Shown in pieces: positions 10,656-19,301 of a DNA stretch of 43,013 nucleotides (position 1 is its first letter; each line of letters begins with the position of its first letter). Source of the DNA: an uncultured Pelagibacteraceae bacterium (GTDB lineage Bacteria > Pseudomonadota > Alphaproteobacteria > Pelagibacterales > Pelagibacteraceae); NCBI GenBank assembly GCA_902604695.1, contig CACKZT010000008.1:1-43013 (forward strand), in the 5' to 3' direction. The notes below the pieces were generated by a model. That model ran no database searches, was not told the DNA's origin, and saw nothing but the letters and a program-made list of their open reading frames with translations. The position numbers and the translations under genes are program-made.

Positions 10656-11612
10656 ATGAAAATATTAAAACCTAATTTCTGGAATTATAAAAAAGTTATC
10701 TTCGTTCCCTTGTACTTACTGCTAATGCCATTCGCTTTTATTTTACAGATCTTTGATCACATGAAATCATTTTTATCAAAACCTCATCAAGAAAAAGGCT
10801 TAAAAGTTATATGTATTGGTAACATATATTTAGGAGGTACGGGCAAAACTCCTCTTTCAATAGAATTAGGTAACTTGTTTAAAAATAAAGGCAAAAAATC
10901 AGTAATAATAAAAAAAAATTATAAAAATCAATATGATGAGATGGAGTTAGTTAAAAGTAAGAATATAAATTTAATTGTAGAAGATAACAGAGTGCTTGCC
11001 ATAAAAAAAGCATCTAAAGAAAATTATGAAATTGCAATTTTAGATGATGGATTTCAAGACTATTCTATTCAAAAAGATTTGAATATTTTGTGTTTTGGAT
11101 CTCAATGGTTAGGAAACGGTTTTACAATACCTGCTGGTCCTTTAAGACAAAATCTTAATGCAATAAAAAAAAGTAAAATAATAGTGTTAAATTCTGTTAA
11201 CGAAAAAATAATACATAAAATTGAAAATAAAATTAAGAAGATTAAAAATGATATTATGATTTTTCACTCTTACTATGAGCCGGATATAAAAATTTTAAAG
11301 GAGGTCAAAGAAGAAAGAGTTTTTGCCTTTGCAGGAATAGGAAATCCAGATAATTTCTTTAAATTATTAAGTCGTTCAGGTTTAGAGATTTATAAAAAAA
11401 TTCCTTTTCCTGATCACTACATGTACAGTAAAAAAGATTTAGATAAAATAATTTTAGAAGCAAAAAATAAAAAATGTAAAATAATTACTACTGAAAAAGA
11501 CTATTTTAGATGTAAAAAATACGGAATGAAAGAAATTGATTATTTGCCTGTAAATCTGATAATTAAAGAGAAAAGTAAATTTGTAAATGAAATAGAAAAA
11601 CTGATTAAATGA
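10656..11612 (+). CDS. lpxK: Tetraacyldisaccharide 4'-kinase
   Basis: Membrane-associated kinase that phosphorylates the 4' position of disaccharide-1-phosphate to make lipid IVA. The 318 residues start with a hydrophobic segment (about 13-33), then the P-loop GNIYLGGTGKTP (about 55-66). The family DDGFQD motif follows, with the acidic YDEME region ahead of it. The C-terminal half has FAFAGIGNPDNFF, PFPDHY and TTEKDYFR, all LpxK hallmarks. It starts two bases after the waaA stop, and its TGA overlaps the next ATG (ATGA at 11609). The pathway position between MsbA/WaaA and an LpxL-like enzyme is consistent. Confidence 0.96.
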   Translation: MKILKPNFWNYKKVIFVPLYLLLMPFAFILQIFDHMKSFLSKPHQEKGLKVICIGNIYLGGTGKTPLSIELGNLFKNKGKKSVIIKKNYKNQYDEMELVKSKNINLIVEDNRVLAIKKASKENYEIAILDDGFQDYSIQKDLNILCFGSQWLGNGFTIPAGPLRQNLNAIKKSKIIVLNSVNEKIIHKIENKIKKIKNDIMIFHSYYEPDIKILKEVKEERVFAFAGIGNPDNFFKLLSRSGLEIYKKIPFPDHYMYSKKDLDKIILEAKNKKCKIITTEKDYFRCKKYGMKEIDYLPVNLIIKEKSKFVNEIEKLIK

Positions 11613-12475
11613 AAATAATAAAATATTTTATAGAAGCTTTTTTTATTTACATTTTTTTTCTATTTATTAAAATAATTGGTTTAAAATATTCTAGAAAAAT
11701 ATTTGCCAAAATATTTAATTTTATCGGCCCTTTAATTAAATCAAAAGATATTGTTAATTCAAACATAGATAGAGTTTTTGGAGATTGTGGTGAAAAGAAG
11801 AGAAGAGAAATAATTGATAACATGTGGAATAACTATGGAATGACTTTTGTTGAATATTTGTATTTAAATAAATTTAAAAAAAGCAGTTCTCATATTAATA
11901 TAAAAGGTATTCATATCCTCGAAGAAATTAAACGAAAGAAAAAACCTGTCATATTTATTTCAGGACATTTTGCTAATTACGAATTAATGTCAATGGAACT
12001 TATTAAAAGAAATTTAAATTTAGCTACTATTTATAGACCTTTAAATAATTGTTTTTTAAACCCTTTTATGGAATATGTAAGAAGAAAATATGTTTGCAAA
12101 AATCAAATTAAAAAAGGAATTGTTGGAATAAGAGAGGTAGTTCAATTTTTAAAAAAGGATTACAGTATTGCTCTAATGGTTGATCAAAGAGTAAGTGAAG
12201 GAAAAAAGTTGCCATTTTTTAATGAGAATGCTTTAACAACTACATTGCCTGCGCAGATATCATTAAAATATAACTATGATATAATTCCTATTTCTATAAA
12301 AAGAAATTCTAACAACACTTTTGATATGGAAATAATGAGTCCGGTGCGTTCGATTGATAGAAAAAATTCAGATAAAAATAGGTTAAATGTTTCTCTTGAA
12401 ATAAATAAGATTATTGAAAAAATGTTGCTTACAAATCCAAATCAATGGATTTGGACTCACAATAGATGGAAGTAA
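11609..12475 (+). CDS. lpxL: Lipid A biosynthesis acyltransferase (LpxL/HtrB family)
   Basis: Late acyltransferase of 288 residues adding a secondary acyl chain to Kdo-lipid A. It has an N-terminal membrane anchor (about 7-25) and the catalytic HX4E motif in FISGHFANYELM (His120 and Glu125). IYRPLNN and the MVDQRVSEGKKLPFF block follow, characteristic of the family, and the C-terminal WIWTHNRWK is the standard LpxL ending. Which acyl chain or position it uses cannot be told; HtrB, MsbB and LpxP are related, so the symbol is a best guess. It ends the plus-strand lipid A operon; its stop abuts the convergent DUF2093 stop with no space. Confidence 0.9.
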   Translation: MKIIKYFIEAFFIYIFFLFIKIIGLKYSRKIFAKIFNFIGPLIKSKDIVNSNIDRVFGDCGEKKRREIIDNMWNNYGMTFVEYLYLNKFKKSSSHINIKGIHILEEIKRKKKPVIFISGHFANYELMSMELIKRNLNLATIYRPLNNCFLNPFMEYVRRKYVCKNQIKKGIVGIREVVQFLKKDYSIALMVDQRVSEGKKLPFFNENALTTTLPAQISLKYNYDIIPISIKRNSNNTFDMEIMSPVRSIDRKNSDKNRLNVSLEINKIIEKMLLTNPNQWIWTHNRWK

Positions 12476-12676
12476 TTATTTTTTTTTCTTTAGCTCTTCG
12501 TACCTAATTTGAGCTTCGACAGGTGAAAAATAAGCCTCTTGAAGATCTACATTCCAATAATTTAAGCTATCTAAGGGTATTTCTTTTTTTGAAACTGAAC
12601 AAATAACAAAATCTCCTTTTTCAATTATTTCAAATGTATTTGCTTCGAACTTAATTTTAGCTTTTATTTTGCTCAT
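12476..12676 (-). CDS. DUF2093 domain protein
   Basis: Protein of 66 residues belonging to DUF2093, a small alphaproteobacterial family often found beside lpxK and lipid A genes, as it is here. Recognisable features are the FEIIEKGDFVICSVSKKEIP strand region with one Cys and the conserved LNYWNVDLQEAYFSPVEA block, ending in a lysine-rich tail. No catalytic residues or membrane segment are seen, and the function is unknown. It is transcribed toward lpxL and divergently from purD, with only 34 bases to the purD ATG. Confidence 0.83.
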   Translation of the reverse strand: MSKIKAKIKFEANTFEIIEKGDFVICSVSKKEIPLDSLNYWNVDLQEAYFSPVEAQIRYEELKKKK

Positions 12677-12692
12677 AATAGAAAATAATATA

Positions 12693-12703
12693 TATAATAT
12701 AAT
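12693..12703 (+). promoter_or_regulatory. Candidate purD -10 elements, close to the start codon
   Basis: Two overlapping perfect TATAAT hexamers lie at 12693-12698 and 12698-12703. The second ends seven bases before the purD ATG at 12711, so transcription from it would begin at or next to the start codon. No convincing -35 is seen. The surrounding sequence is nearly all A/T, so either hexamer could be chance. Confidence 0.4.
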
Positions 12704-12710
12704 TCTTCAT

Positions 12711-13979
12711 ATGAATATTGCTTTGATAGGTAGTGGGGGTAGAGAACATGCAATCTGCAAAACATTATTAAAATCAAATAAAATTGATAAAATATACGTT
12801 ATACCTGGAAATGCTGGAACTGCGGAAATAGCAATAAATTTGAATATTGATTACTCTAACCGATCTGAGTTACTCAAAACAATTAAAAATAAAAAAATTG
12901 ATTTAGTTATAATAGGTCCTGAGGAGCCTTTAGTTAATGGAGTTGTTGATTTTTTAAGAAGTAAAAAAATTTATGTATTTGGACCAAATAAATACGCAGC
13001 TCAACTTGAGGGCTCAAAAGCGTTTATGAAACAATTATGCAAAAAAAACAAAATTCCGACTGCTAACTTTAAAATTTGTAATAAAAAAGACGATGTTGAA
13101 AGCTTTCTTAAAAAATCTGGAATGCCAGTAGTAGTTAAAGCAGATGGACTAGCTGCAGGTAAAGGAGTTGTAATATGTAAAAGCAAAAAAGAAGTATTAA
13201 AAATAAGTAATGAAATATTTTTAGGAAAGTTTAAAAGTTCTAATAAATGTATATTGGAAGAATTTTTATCTGGTGAAGAAGCTAGTTACTTTGTGGTAGT
13301 GGATAGAAATTCTTTCTTATTTATGGGAAGTGCACAAGATCATAAAAGAGTTGGAGAAGGTGAGACTGGTCCCAATACTGGTGGAATGGGCGCTTATTCT
13401 CCTGCGCCTATTATAACTTCTAAAATAGAAAAAAAAATTATTAATAGAATAATAAAACCAACTTTATTAGCTATGAAAAAATCTAAAAATCCTTTTACAG
13501 GATTTTTGTATGCTGGCTTAATGATAAAGAATAGTAATCCGTTTCTAATTGAATACAACATAAGAATGGGAGATCCTGAATGCCAAGTAATTTTACCCAG
13601 ATTAGATACTGACTTAATAGATATATTCATGAGTTCGGTAAAAAATAATTTAGATAAAATAAAAATTAAATGGAAAAAAAATAAGTGTATGACAATAGTT
13701 CTCTGTTCGAAAGGTTATCCTTTAAAGTACAAAAAAAATAAAATAATTAAGAATATTAGAAAAATTAAATTAGATAAAAACTCCATTATTTTTCATGCGG
13801 GTACAAAATTTTTAAAAAAAAACTTTTTTTCTATTGGAGGGCGTGTACTTAATATAACTGTCTTAGGTAATAATTTTGACAAAATTAGAAAAAAAATATT
13901 TAAGATTTTAAAAAAAATTAATTGGAAACATGGATTTTATAGAAAAGATATTGGTTGGAGAGTAATAAAGCATCGATGA
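12711..13979 (+). CDS. purD: Phosphoribosylamine-glycine ligase
   Basis: GAR synthetase, the ATP-grasp enzyme of the second step of purine synthesis. The start is placed at ATG 12711, giving MNIALIGSGGREHA, the standard N-terminus and 422 residues. The 14 codons upstream in frame add nothing homologous. ATP-grasp features: PVVVKADGLAAGKGVVI, CILEEFLSGEEASY, GPNTGGMGAYSPAP, and the metal-binding EYNIRMGDPECQ. The C-terminal domain has SIGGRVLNI. There is no Shine-Dalgarno in front of the ATG. It overlaps rsmD by four bases (ATGA at 13976), so the two are coupled. Confidence 0.97.
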   Translation: MNIALIGSGGREHAICKTLLKSNKIDKIYVIPGNAGTAEIAINLNIDYSNRSELLKTIKNKKIDLVIIGPEEPLVNGVVDFLRSKKIYVFGPNKYAAQLEGSKAFMKQLCKKNKIPTANFKICNKKDDVESFLKKSGMPVVVKADGLAAGKGVVICKSKKEVLKISNEIFLGKFKSSNKCILEEFLSGEEASYFVVVDRNSFLFMGSAQDHKRVGEGETGPNTGGMGAYSPAPIITSKIEKKIINRIIKPTLLAMKKSKNPFTGFLYAGLMIKNSNPFLIEYNIRMGDPECQVILPRLDTDLIDIFMSSVKNNLDKIKIKWKKNKCMTIVLCSKGYPLKYKKNKIIKNIRKIKLDKNSIIFHAGTKFLKKNFFSIGGRVLNITVLGNNFDKIRKKIFKILKKINWKHGFYRKDIGWRVIKHR

Positions 13980-14536
13980 GAGTAATTAGTGGAAAACATA
14001 AAGGAAAAAAAATATTTTACGTAAATAATTCAACGACTAGACCACTAAGAGATTTTGTCAAAGAAAATATATTTAACATTATTTATCACTCAAATTTAAT
14101 AAATATAAAAATTAAAGACGCAACAGTACTTGATCTTTATTCTGGCATAGGTTCTTTTGGAATTGAATGTATTTCAAGAGAAGCAAGCGCTGTAACATTT
14201 GTAGAAAAAGATAAAAATACACTTAATTATTTAAACAAAAATATAAAAGCACTTTTAATTGAAGATAAAATTTCTTTGTTTAAAGGAGATACCTCTCAAT
14301 TTCTTAAGCAAAAAAAGGGAAAAAAATATGATGTTATTTTTCTTGACCCTCCCTATGCTGAAATAGATTACTTAAATGATCTTAAGATTATAAATAATCT
14401 AGATATCCTTAATAAAAAACACCTAATAATTATTCATAGAGAAAAAAACTCAAAAGAAAAATTAGAAAAATTAATCGATATAAAAATAATTAAGTATTAT
14501 GGAAGATCAAAAGTAATTTTTGGTTGCTTGTTCTAA
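13976..14536 (+). CDS. rsmD: 16S rRNA (guanine-966-N2)-methyltransferase
   Basis: SAM-dependent rRNA methyltransferase modifying G966 of 16S rRNA. The ATG at 13976 gives MRVISGKHKGKKI, the family N-terminus and 186 residues; a TTG seven codons upstream inside purD is less likely. Visible: TRPLRDFVKENIFNII, SAM motif I DLYSGIGSFGIECISREA, and the catalytic DVIFLDPPY (motif IV). It is translationally coupled to purD. Its stop TAA shares bases with the stop of the convergent pgi gene (CTAA at 14533-14536). Confidence 0.95.
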   Translation: MRVISGKHKGKKIFYVNNSTTRPLRDFVKENIFNIIYHSNLINIKIKDATVLDLYSGIGSFGIECISREASAVTFVEKDKNTLNYLNKNIKALLIEDKISLFKGDTSQFLKQKKGKKYDVIFLDPPYAEIDYLNDLKIINNLDILNKKHLIIIHREKNSKEKLEKLIDIKIIKYYGRSKVIFGCLF

Positions 14537-15753
14537 CTCAATAATTTTTTTGTAGTTTTTTTTACTTCGTCTACAGCCGGTTGATTAAAAGGATTTATTT
14601 TTAAGCATTTACCGATGATAATTGTCTCAATTATAAAATATGAGAATAATTCACCCAGAGTTTCTGCTCCAGGATTTTTACTTATAATTTCCTTAAAAGA
14701 GATTTTTTTTCTTTTAAAAACATCTGTTAAAGAGTCCTTTTGAGCTTGGATTATATTATCTAAACTTTTATTATTTAAAAAGTTTAATGATTTTTTAAAA
14801 AAATTATTTTTGATGTAGTTTTTTTCTAAACCTTTGCCACTAAAAATATAAAATAGTTTATCTTTAGGTCCGTCCAAAAAAAGTTGCAAAAGGCTATGAT
14901 GATCTTTGGGTCCAAAAGAAAGAACCGGCAAGATACCTTTTCCTTTTTTTCCTAAACTTTCTGAAATTAATTGCTGACTCCAATAAATAAAATCATTTAA
15001 TTTTGAGTCATAATTGAGAAATATAATAGAATTGATTTTTTTTGAGGAGTAAACTTGACATAAGCTAGATATGTTCGCTATCATTTTATTTTTATTTTTA
15101 CCGCTCACGTGAGTTAAAATATTTTTTCTGAATTGATTTATATTTAGGCCCATTAAAAAGGCTGGCAGCATTCCTACTTCTGATAACACGGAGTATCTTC
15201 CACCAATATAGTTTTTATGTTCAATTAAAGGTATTTTTTTTAACTTCGAAAAATTATTCAAAATATTATTTTTATTTTCTGTAATTATAATTGTATTTTT
15301 AAAATCAAATTTTGGTTTAAAAATTAAATTTATATTTGTAATAGTTTCCAAAGTATTTCCAGATTTTGAAATAAGAATAAAAAGAACTTTTTTAAATTTG
15401 AGTTTTTTCAACTCCATAAGTTTTTTTTCATCAAGATTATCAATAAATATGAATTTTTTATTTATCTTATGTTCTAAGTAACTATATATTGCTTTAGCTC
15501 CCAAAATTGAACCGCCCATTCCGATTAAAACAATCGTTTTAAATTTCTTATATTTTTTAAGTTTTTTTAAATTTAAATTTAATCGGAATTTTTTGCTGAA
15601 CAAATGTAAAGTATCTTTTTTTTTTTCGATACCTGCAATTGTATCGTTAAAAATTTTTTTTACATTAATTGAATATTTTCCAGATTTTTTAATTTTAAAA
15701 TCTTTTGATAAGATATGATTGTTAATCTTTAAATTTTTGCTATCTATATTCAC
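14533..15753 (-). CDS. pgi: Glucose-6-phosphate isomerase
   Basis: Interconverts glucose-6-phosphate and fructose-6-phosphate. The 406 residues are well short of the roughly 550 of the E. coli enzyme but cover both SIS subdomains. Motifs: IGMGGSILGAKAIYSYL, the sugar-phosphate loop LISKSGNTLETITN, the PGI signature IGGRYSVLSEVGMLP, and GPKDHHSLLQLFLDGPKD. The NPFNQPAVDEVKK stretch is the conserved C-terminal block with the catalytic Lys region. The codon at the start is GTG (15753-15751), overlapping the lipoprotein stop as GTGA. It is the last gene of the HAD-ribF-ileS-lspA-DUF3035-pgi run. Confidence 0.93.
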   Translation of the reverse strand: MNIDSKNLKINNHILSKDFKIKKSGKYSINVKKIFNDTIAGIEKKKDTLHLFSKKFRLNLNLKKLKKYKKFKTIVLIGMGGSILGAKAIYSYLEHKINKKFIFIDNLDEKKLMELKKLKFKKVLFILISKSGNTLETITNINLIFKPKFDFKNTIIITENKNNILNNFSKLKKIPLIEHKNYIGGRYSVLSEVGMLPAFLMGLNINQFRKNILTHVSGKNKNKMIANISSLCQVYSSKKINSIIFLNYDSKLNDFIYWSQQLISESLGKKGKGILPVLSFGPKDHHSLLQLFLDGPKDKLFYIFSGKGLEKNYIKNNFFKKSLNFLNNKSLDNIIQAQKDSLTDVFKRKKISFKEIISKNPGAETLGELFSYFIIETIIIGKCLKINPFNQPAVDEVKKTTKKLLS

Positions 15754-16067
15754 TTTTGAATCTGATTTATTATAGATTTTTCTGTTGTTGTCTCTTGTTT
15801 ATTCTGAGTTGTATTTTCTTCAACACCCAACCTTATCTTCTGTTCTATAGACTCATTTTTATTTCTTTTTTTAACTTGAGACTTGGGTTGAGGTAATTCA
15901 TCAAAATTAGGAGGCACACTAAGTGGCTGTCTTTTTTTAACTAAAAATTCATCTGAAGTTCTCACTTTCTCGTTCCTTAAAACCTTACCTGCATCGCTTA
16001 AACCAGAACAAGAATATAAAAAAAAACTTACAAAACAGATTTGAAATATAAATTTAATTCTTTTCAT
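15750..16067 (-). CDS. DUF3035 lipoprotein
   Basis: Short outer-envelope lipoprotein candidate of 105 residues. The start at ATG 16067 gives MKRIKFIFQICFVSFFLYSC, a classic lipoprotein signal peptide with lipobox LYSC. Earlier in-frame ATGs at 16085 and 16091 would add charged residues ahead of it. The mature part contains TSDEFLVKKRQPLSVPPNFD followed by LPQP, the hallmark of alphaproteobacterial DUF3035 (PF11233), and a low-complexity Gln/Glu/Lys/Thr tail. Function is unknown. The gene starts inside the 3' end of lspA, the signal peptidase that would process it, a suggestive pairing common in alphaproteobacteria. Confidence 0.85.
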   Translation of the reverse strand: MKRIKFIFQICFVSFFLYSCSGLSDAGKVLRNEKVRTSDEFLVKKRQPLSVPPNFDELPQPKSQVKKRNKNESIEQKIRLGVEENTTQNKQETTTEKSIINQIQK

Positions 16068-16551
16068 TTTTAAAAAGTATTTCATTTCCAATTAATAAAA
16101 TTATACCAAAAGATATAAATATGTCTGCAACATTAAATGTAAACCAGTGATAATCATTAATATGAAAATCGATAAAATCAGGTACAGAATAATAGATAAT
16201 TCTATCATACAAATTTCCTATTGCACCACCAATTATTAATGCATAAAAAAATTTATCATTTTTTTTAGTTTTACCCATCAAAATTAAGATTACTAATATC
16301 ACAATTAATATTGTTCCAGATAAAATATGATAAAAAATTGATGCTTCCAAATCAAGCAAACCAAAACCAATCCCGCTGTTCCAAACTAAATCAAAATTTA
16401 AGAAATCATTGATGAAAGTTTTATTTTCATTATTAGAAACTTTTTCTATAATTATATTTTTTGAAAATCTATCAATAACGAAAATTGCTACTATTAAAAA
16501 TGTACTTAGCAAATTTTTAATTTGTGCAAAAAATTTAAATAAATTTAGCAT
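16054..16551 (-). CDS. lspA: Lipoprotein signal peptidase II
   Basis: Inner-membrane aspartyl protease that cleaves prolipoprotein signal peptides. The 165 residues have four membrane helices (about 15-30, 68-92, 99-113 and 138-158). The catalytic aspartates are in GNLYDRI and FNVADIFISFG, and the WNSGIGFGLL block matches the conserved NxGxxFG region. The ATG at 16551 sits on the last base of the ileS stop (TGATG); a TTG one codon upstream is also open. The ileS-lspA order is widely conserved. Its 3' end overlaps the DUF3035 lipoprotein start. Confidence 0.96.
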   Translation of the reverse strand: MLNLFKFFAQIKNLLSTFLIVAIFVIDRFSKNIIIEKVSNNENKTFINDFLNFDLVWNSGIGFGLLDLEASIFYHILSGTILIVILVILILMGKTKKNDKFFYALIIGGAIGNLYDRIIYYSVPDFIDFHINDYHWFTFNVADIFISFGIILLIGNEILFKNEKN

Positions 16552-19298
16552 CAATTTTTAGTTGAATTTTTAATTTTTTCACAACGTTCACATTTATTAT
16601 CTAAAATTTTCCAACATCTAGGGCATTTTATACCATTAGATTTTTTTACTATTATTTTTGTCTCATCTTTTTCATTATTATTTTTAGACCTATTAGCTTT
16701 TGAAGTAATAAAATATTCTGCCAAATCAAGTCCCTCCATTAAATTAAAATTATCTTGATTGGTGAAAATTTGAAGTTCTGCTTCCAAACTTGATCCGATT
16801 TCTTTGCTTGCTCTTTTTTCTTCAATTGCAATATTGGCTTCTTGTTTAATTTTAAATAAAGCTTTCCACTTTTTATCCAAATTTTCATTTTTCCATGAGT
16901 TGGGAATTTTAACGAAATTAGTAGTATGAATACTTGTTTTGCTGTCTTTATTAATTAAATAAAATATCTCCTCTGTTGTAAATACAAAAATTGGTGCCAA
17001 CCACTTTAGTAAACACTCTAAGATTATATTTAAAACAATTATGCACTCTTTTCTTTTTTTAGAATTTGTGTCATCACAATACAAAACGTCTTTTCTTATA
17101 TCAAAATAAAAAGACGAAAGATCAAGATTACAAAAATTCAATAATTCTTTATAAAGCTTGTGAAAACTATAATTTTTTAAATTATCTTTAATTGATAAAT
17201 CTATGTGAAATAATCTATTTAAAATATATCTTTCTAACTCAGAAAAATTTTTAATTTCTAATTTTGAAAAATTTTGAGGTTCAAATTTGTCTTGAATATT
17301 TCCTAAAATAAATCTAAAGGTATTTCTTATTTTTCTATAAGACTCAGCGTGTTGTGTTAAAATAGATTTATCAATTCTTAAATCTTCTGAATAATCTGAA
17401 GATGCAACCCAGGCTCTAAGTATATCGGCTCCATAGTTCTTTAAAATCTCTTCAGGAGAAATAACATTTCCTGAAGATTTAGACATTTTCATTCCCTTTC
17501 CATCAACTACGAATCCATGAGATAAAATATTATTATAAGGAGCTCTTCCTCTTGTGCCGCAAGCCTCTAGTAAAGATGAGTGAAACCAACCTCTATGTTG
17601 GTCAGATCCCTCTAAATACATGTCAGCTGGCCATTTTAAATCTTTTCTTTTTTCTAAAACAAAACTATGAGTTGATCCGCTATCGAACCACACTTCCACT
17701 ATGTCATTAAGTTTTTCATAATCTTTAGCATTGTAATCTTTTCCTAAAAATCTTTGTGAATCCTCAGTAAACCAGCAGTTAGAACCCTCTTTTTCATAGA
17801 TCTCTGCTATTCTGTCAATTACCTTTTGATCTCTTAACGGCTCATTAGTTTTTTTATTTATAAAAATTGGTAATGGCACTCCCCAAACTCTTTGTCTAGA
17901 AACACACCAGTCTGGTCTACCTTCAATCATTGACATTAAACGTTCTTTTCCTTTTGAAGGGAAAAATTTAGTTTCATTTATAGCTTTTATTGCTTTTTTT
18001 CTTAAGGAATTAGTATCCATTGAAATAAACCATTGTGGAGTGGCTCTGTAAATTAATGGGGCTTTTGATCTCCAAGAATGAGGATAACTATGTCTTAGTT
18101 TGTCATTTTTTAATAATTTTTTCTCCTCTTTTAGTTTTTCAATTACTAATGCGTCTGCTTTAAAAATATGTGTATTTGAGAAATGTGGAACCTTATCAGT
18201 ATATAAACCTTTGTTATCTACCGTATACTCTGAAGATATATTATTTTTTAAACATAAATTAAAATCATCTGGACCATGACTTGGTGCGCAATGCACAATA
18301 CCTGTTCCTTGATCGAGATTGACAAAGTGAGCATCTAGCATTGGAACATCGTAATCAAAACCAAAATTTTTAAATGGATGTGAACAAATAGTATTTCTAA
18401 ATTCAGCCCCTAAAAAATTTTTTAAAATTTTAAATTTTTCAATACCACATGACTTAATAACCGAGTCTACTAATTTTGTTGCTAAGATTATTTTTTTTTC
18501 TTGAAAATTTTCAAGATTACTAATTTCTACTAATGAATATTCTATAGAACTATTAAACGCCAGTGCCTTATTTGCAGGAATGGTCCAAGGTGTCGTAGTC
18601 CAAATAATTATACTAGTATCCTTTAGAAATTCTTTATCTGTTTTTTTTATCTGAAAGGAGGTGAATATAGTATTTGAAGTATGATCTAAATATTCAACTT
18701 CAGCATCTGCTAAGGCTGTTTTTTCAACAGTTGACCAAAGAACAGGTTTAAATCCTTGATATAAACTTTTGTCTAATAAAAATTTTCCAAGCTCTCTTAC
18801 GATTTGAGCTTCAGCATCATAGCTCATTGTAGAATAATAATTTTCAAAATCACCTACAACTCCAAGTCTTTTAAATTCTTTTATGTGAACGTTAATCCAA
18901 TTTTTTGCAAATTCTCTGCACTCATTTCTAAAATCTTCTATTGGAACTTCATCTTTATTTTTTTTATTTTTTTTATATTGTTCCTCAATTTTCCACTCTA
19001 TAGGTAACCCATGACAATCCCATCCAGGTACATAAATGGAGTCTTTCCCACTCATCTGGTGAAACTTAATAATCATATCTTTTAAAATTTTGTTCAGAGC
19101 AGTACCCATGTGTATATGTCCATTTGCATATGGAGGACCATCGTGAAGAATAAATTTTTCTTTTCCTTTAGAACTATCTCTTATTTGTTGAAAAATTTTA
19201 TTCTTTTCCCAATTTTCTAAAATTACCGGTTCTTTTGAAGGTAAGTTTGCTTTCATTGAGAAAGCAGTTTTAGGTAAATGTAAATTCTCTTTAGACAT
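16551..19298 (-). CDS. ileS: Isoleucyl-tRNA synthetase
   Basis: Class I synthetase of 915 residues charging tRNA-Ile. The HIGH-type motif is PYANGHIHMG (about 56-65). The CP1 editing domain is visible from IIWTTTPWTIPANKALAF through DQGTGIVHCAPSHGPDDF. The catalytic WFDSGSTHSFV and GSDQHRGWFHSSL blocks follow, then MKMSKSSGN. At the C-terminus a four-Cys zinc site (Cys892, 895, 903, 906 in CPRCWKILDNKCERC) matches the long bacterial form. It lies between ribF and lspA, a common proteobacterial arrangement; three bases separate it from ribF. Confidence 0.98.
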   Translation of the reverse strand: MSKENLHLPKTAFSMKANLPSKEPVILENWEKNKIFQQIRDSSKGKEKFILHDGPPYANGHIHMGTALNKILKDMIIKFHQMSGKDSIYVPGWDCHGLPIEWKIEEQYKKNKKNKDEVPIEDFRNECREFAKNWINVHIKEFKRLGVVGDFENYYSTMSYDAEAQIVRELGKFLLDKSLYQGFKPVLWSTVEKTALADAEVEYLDHTSNTIFTSFQIKKTDKEFLKDTSIIIWTTTPWTIPANKALAFNSSIEYSLVEISNLENFQEKKIILATKLVDSVIKSCGIEKFKILKNFLGAEFRNTICSHPFKNFGFDYDVPMLDAHFVNLDQGTGIVHCAPSHGPDDFNLCLKNNISSEYTVDNKGLYTDKVPHFSNTHIFKADALVIEKLKEEKKLLKNDKLRHSYPHSWRSKAPLIYRATPQWFISMDTNSLRKKAIKAINETKFFPSKGKERLMSMIEGRPDWCVSRQRVWGVPLPIFINKKTNEPLRDQKVIDRIAEIYEKEGSNCWFTEDSQRFLGKDYNAKDYEKLNDIVEVWFDSGSTHSFVLEKRKDLKWPADMYLEGSDQHRGWFHSSLLEACGTRGRAPYNNILSHGFVVDGKGMKMSKSSGNVISPEEILKNYGADILRAWVASSDYSEDLRIDKSILTQHAESYRKIRNTFRFILGNIQDKFEPQNFSKLEIKNFSELERYILNRLFHIDLSIKDNLKNYSFHKLYKELLNFCNLDLSSFYFDIRKDVLYCDDTNSKKRKECIIVLNIILECLLKWLAPIFVFTTEEIFYLINKDSKTSIHTTNFVKIPNSWKNENLDKKWKALFKIKQEANIAIEEKRASKEIGSSLEAELQIFTNQDNFNLMEGLDLAEYFITSKANRSKNNNEKDETKIIVKKSNGIKCPRCWKILDNKCERCEKIKNSTKN

Positions 19299-19301
19299 AT
19301 T

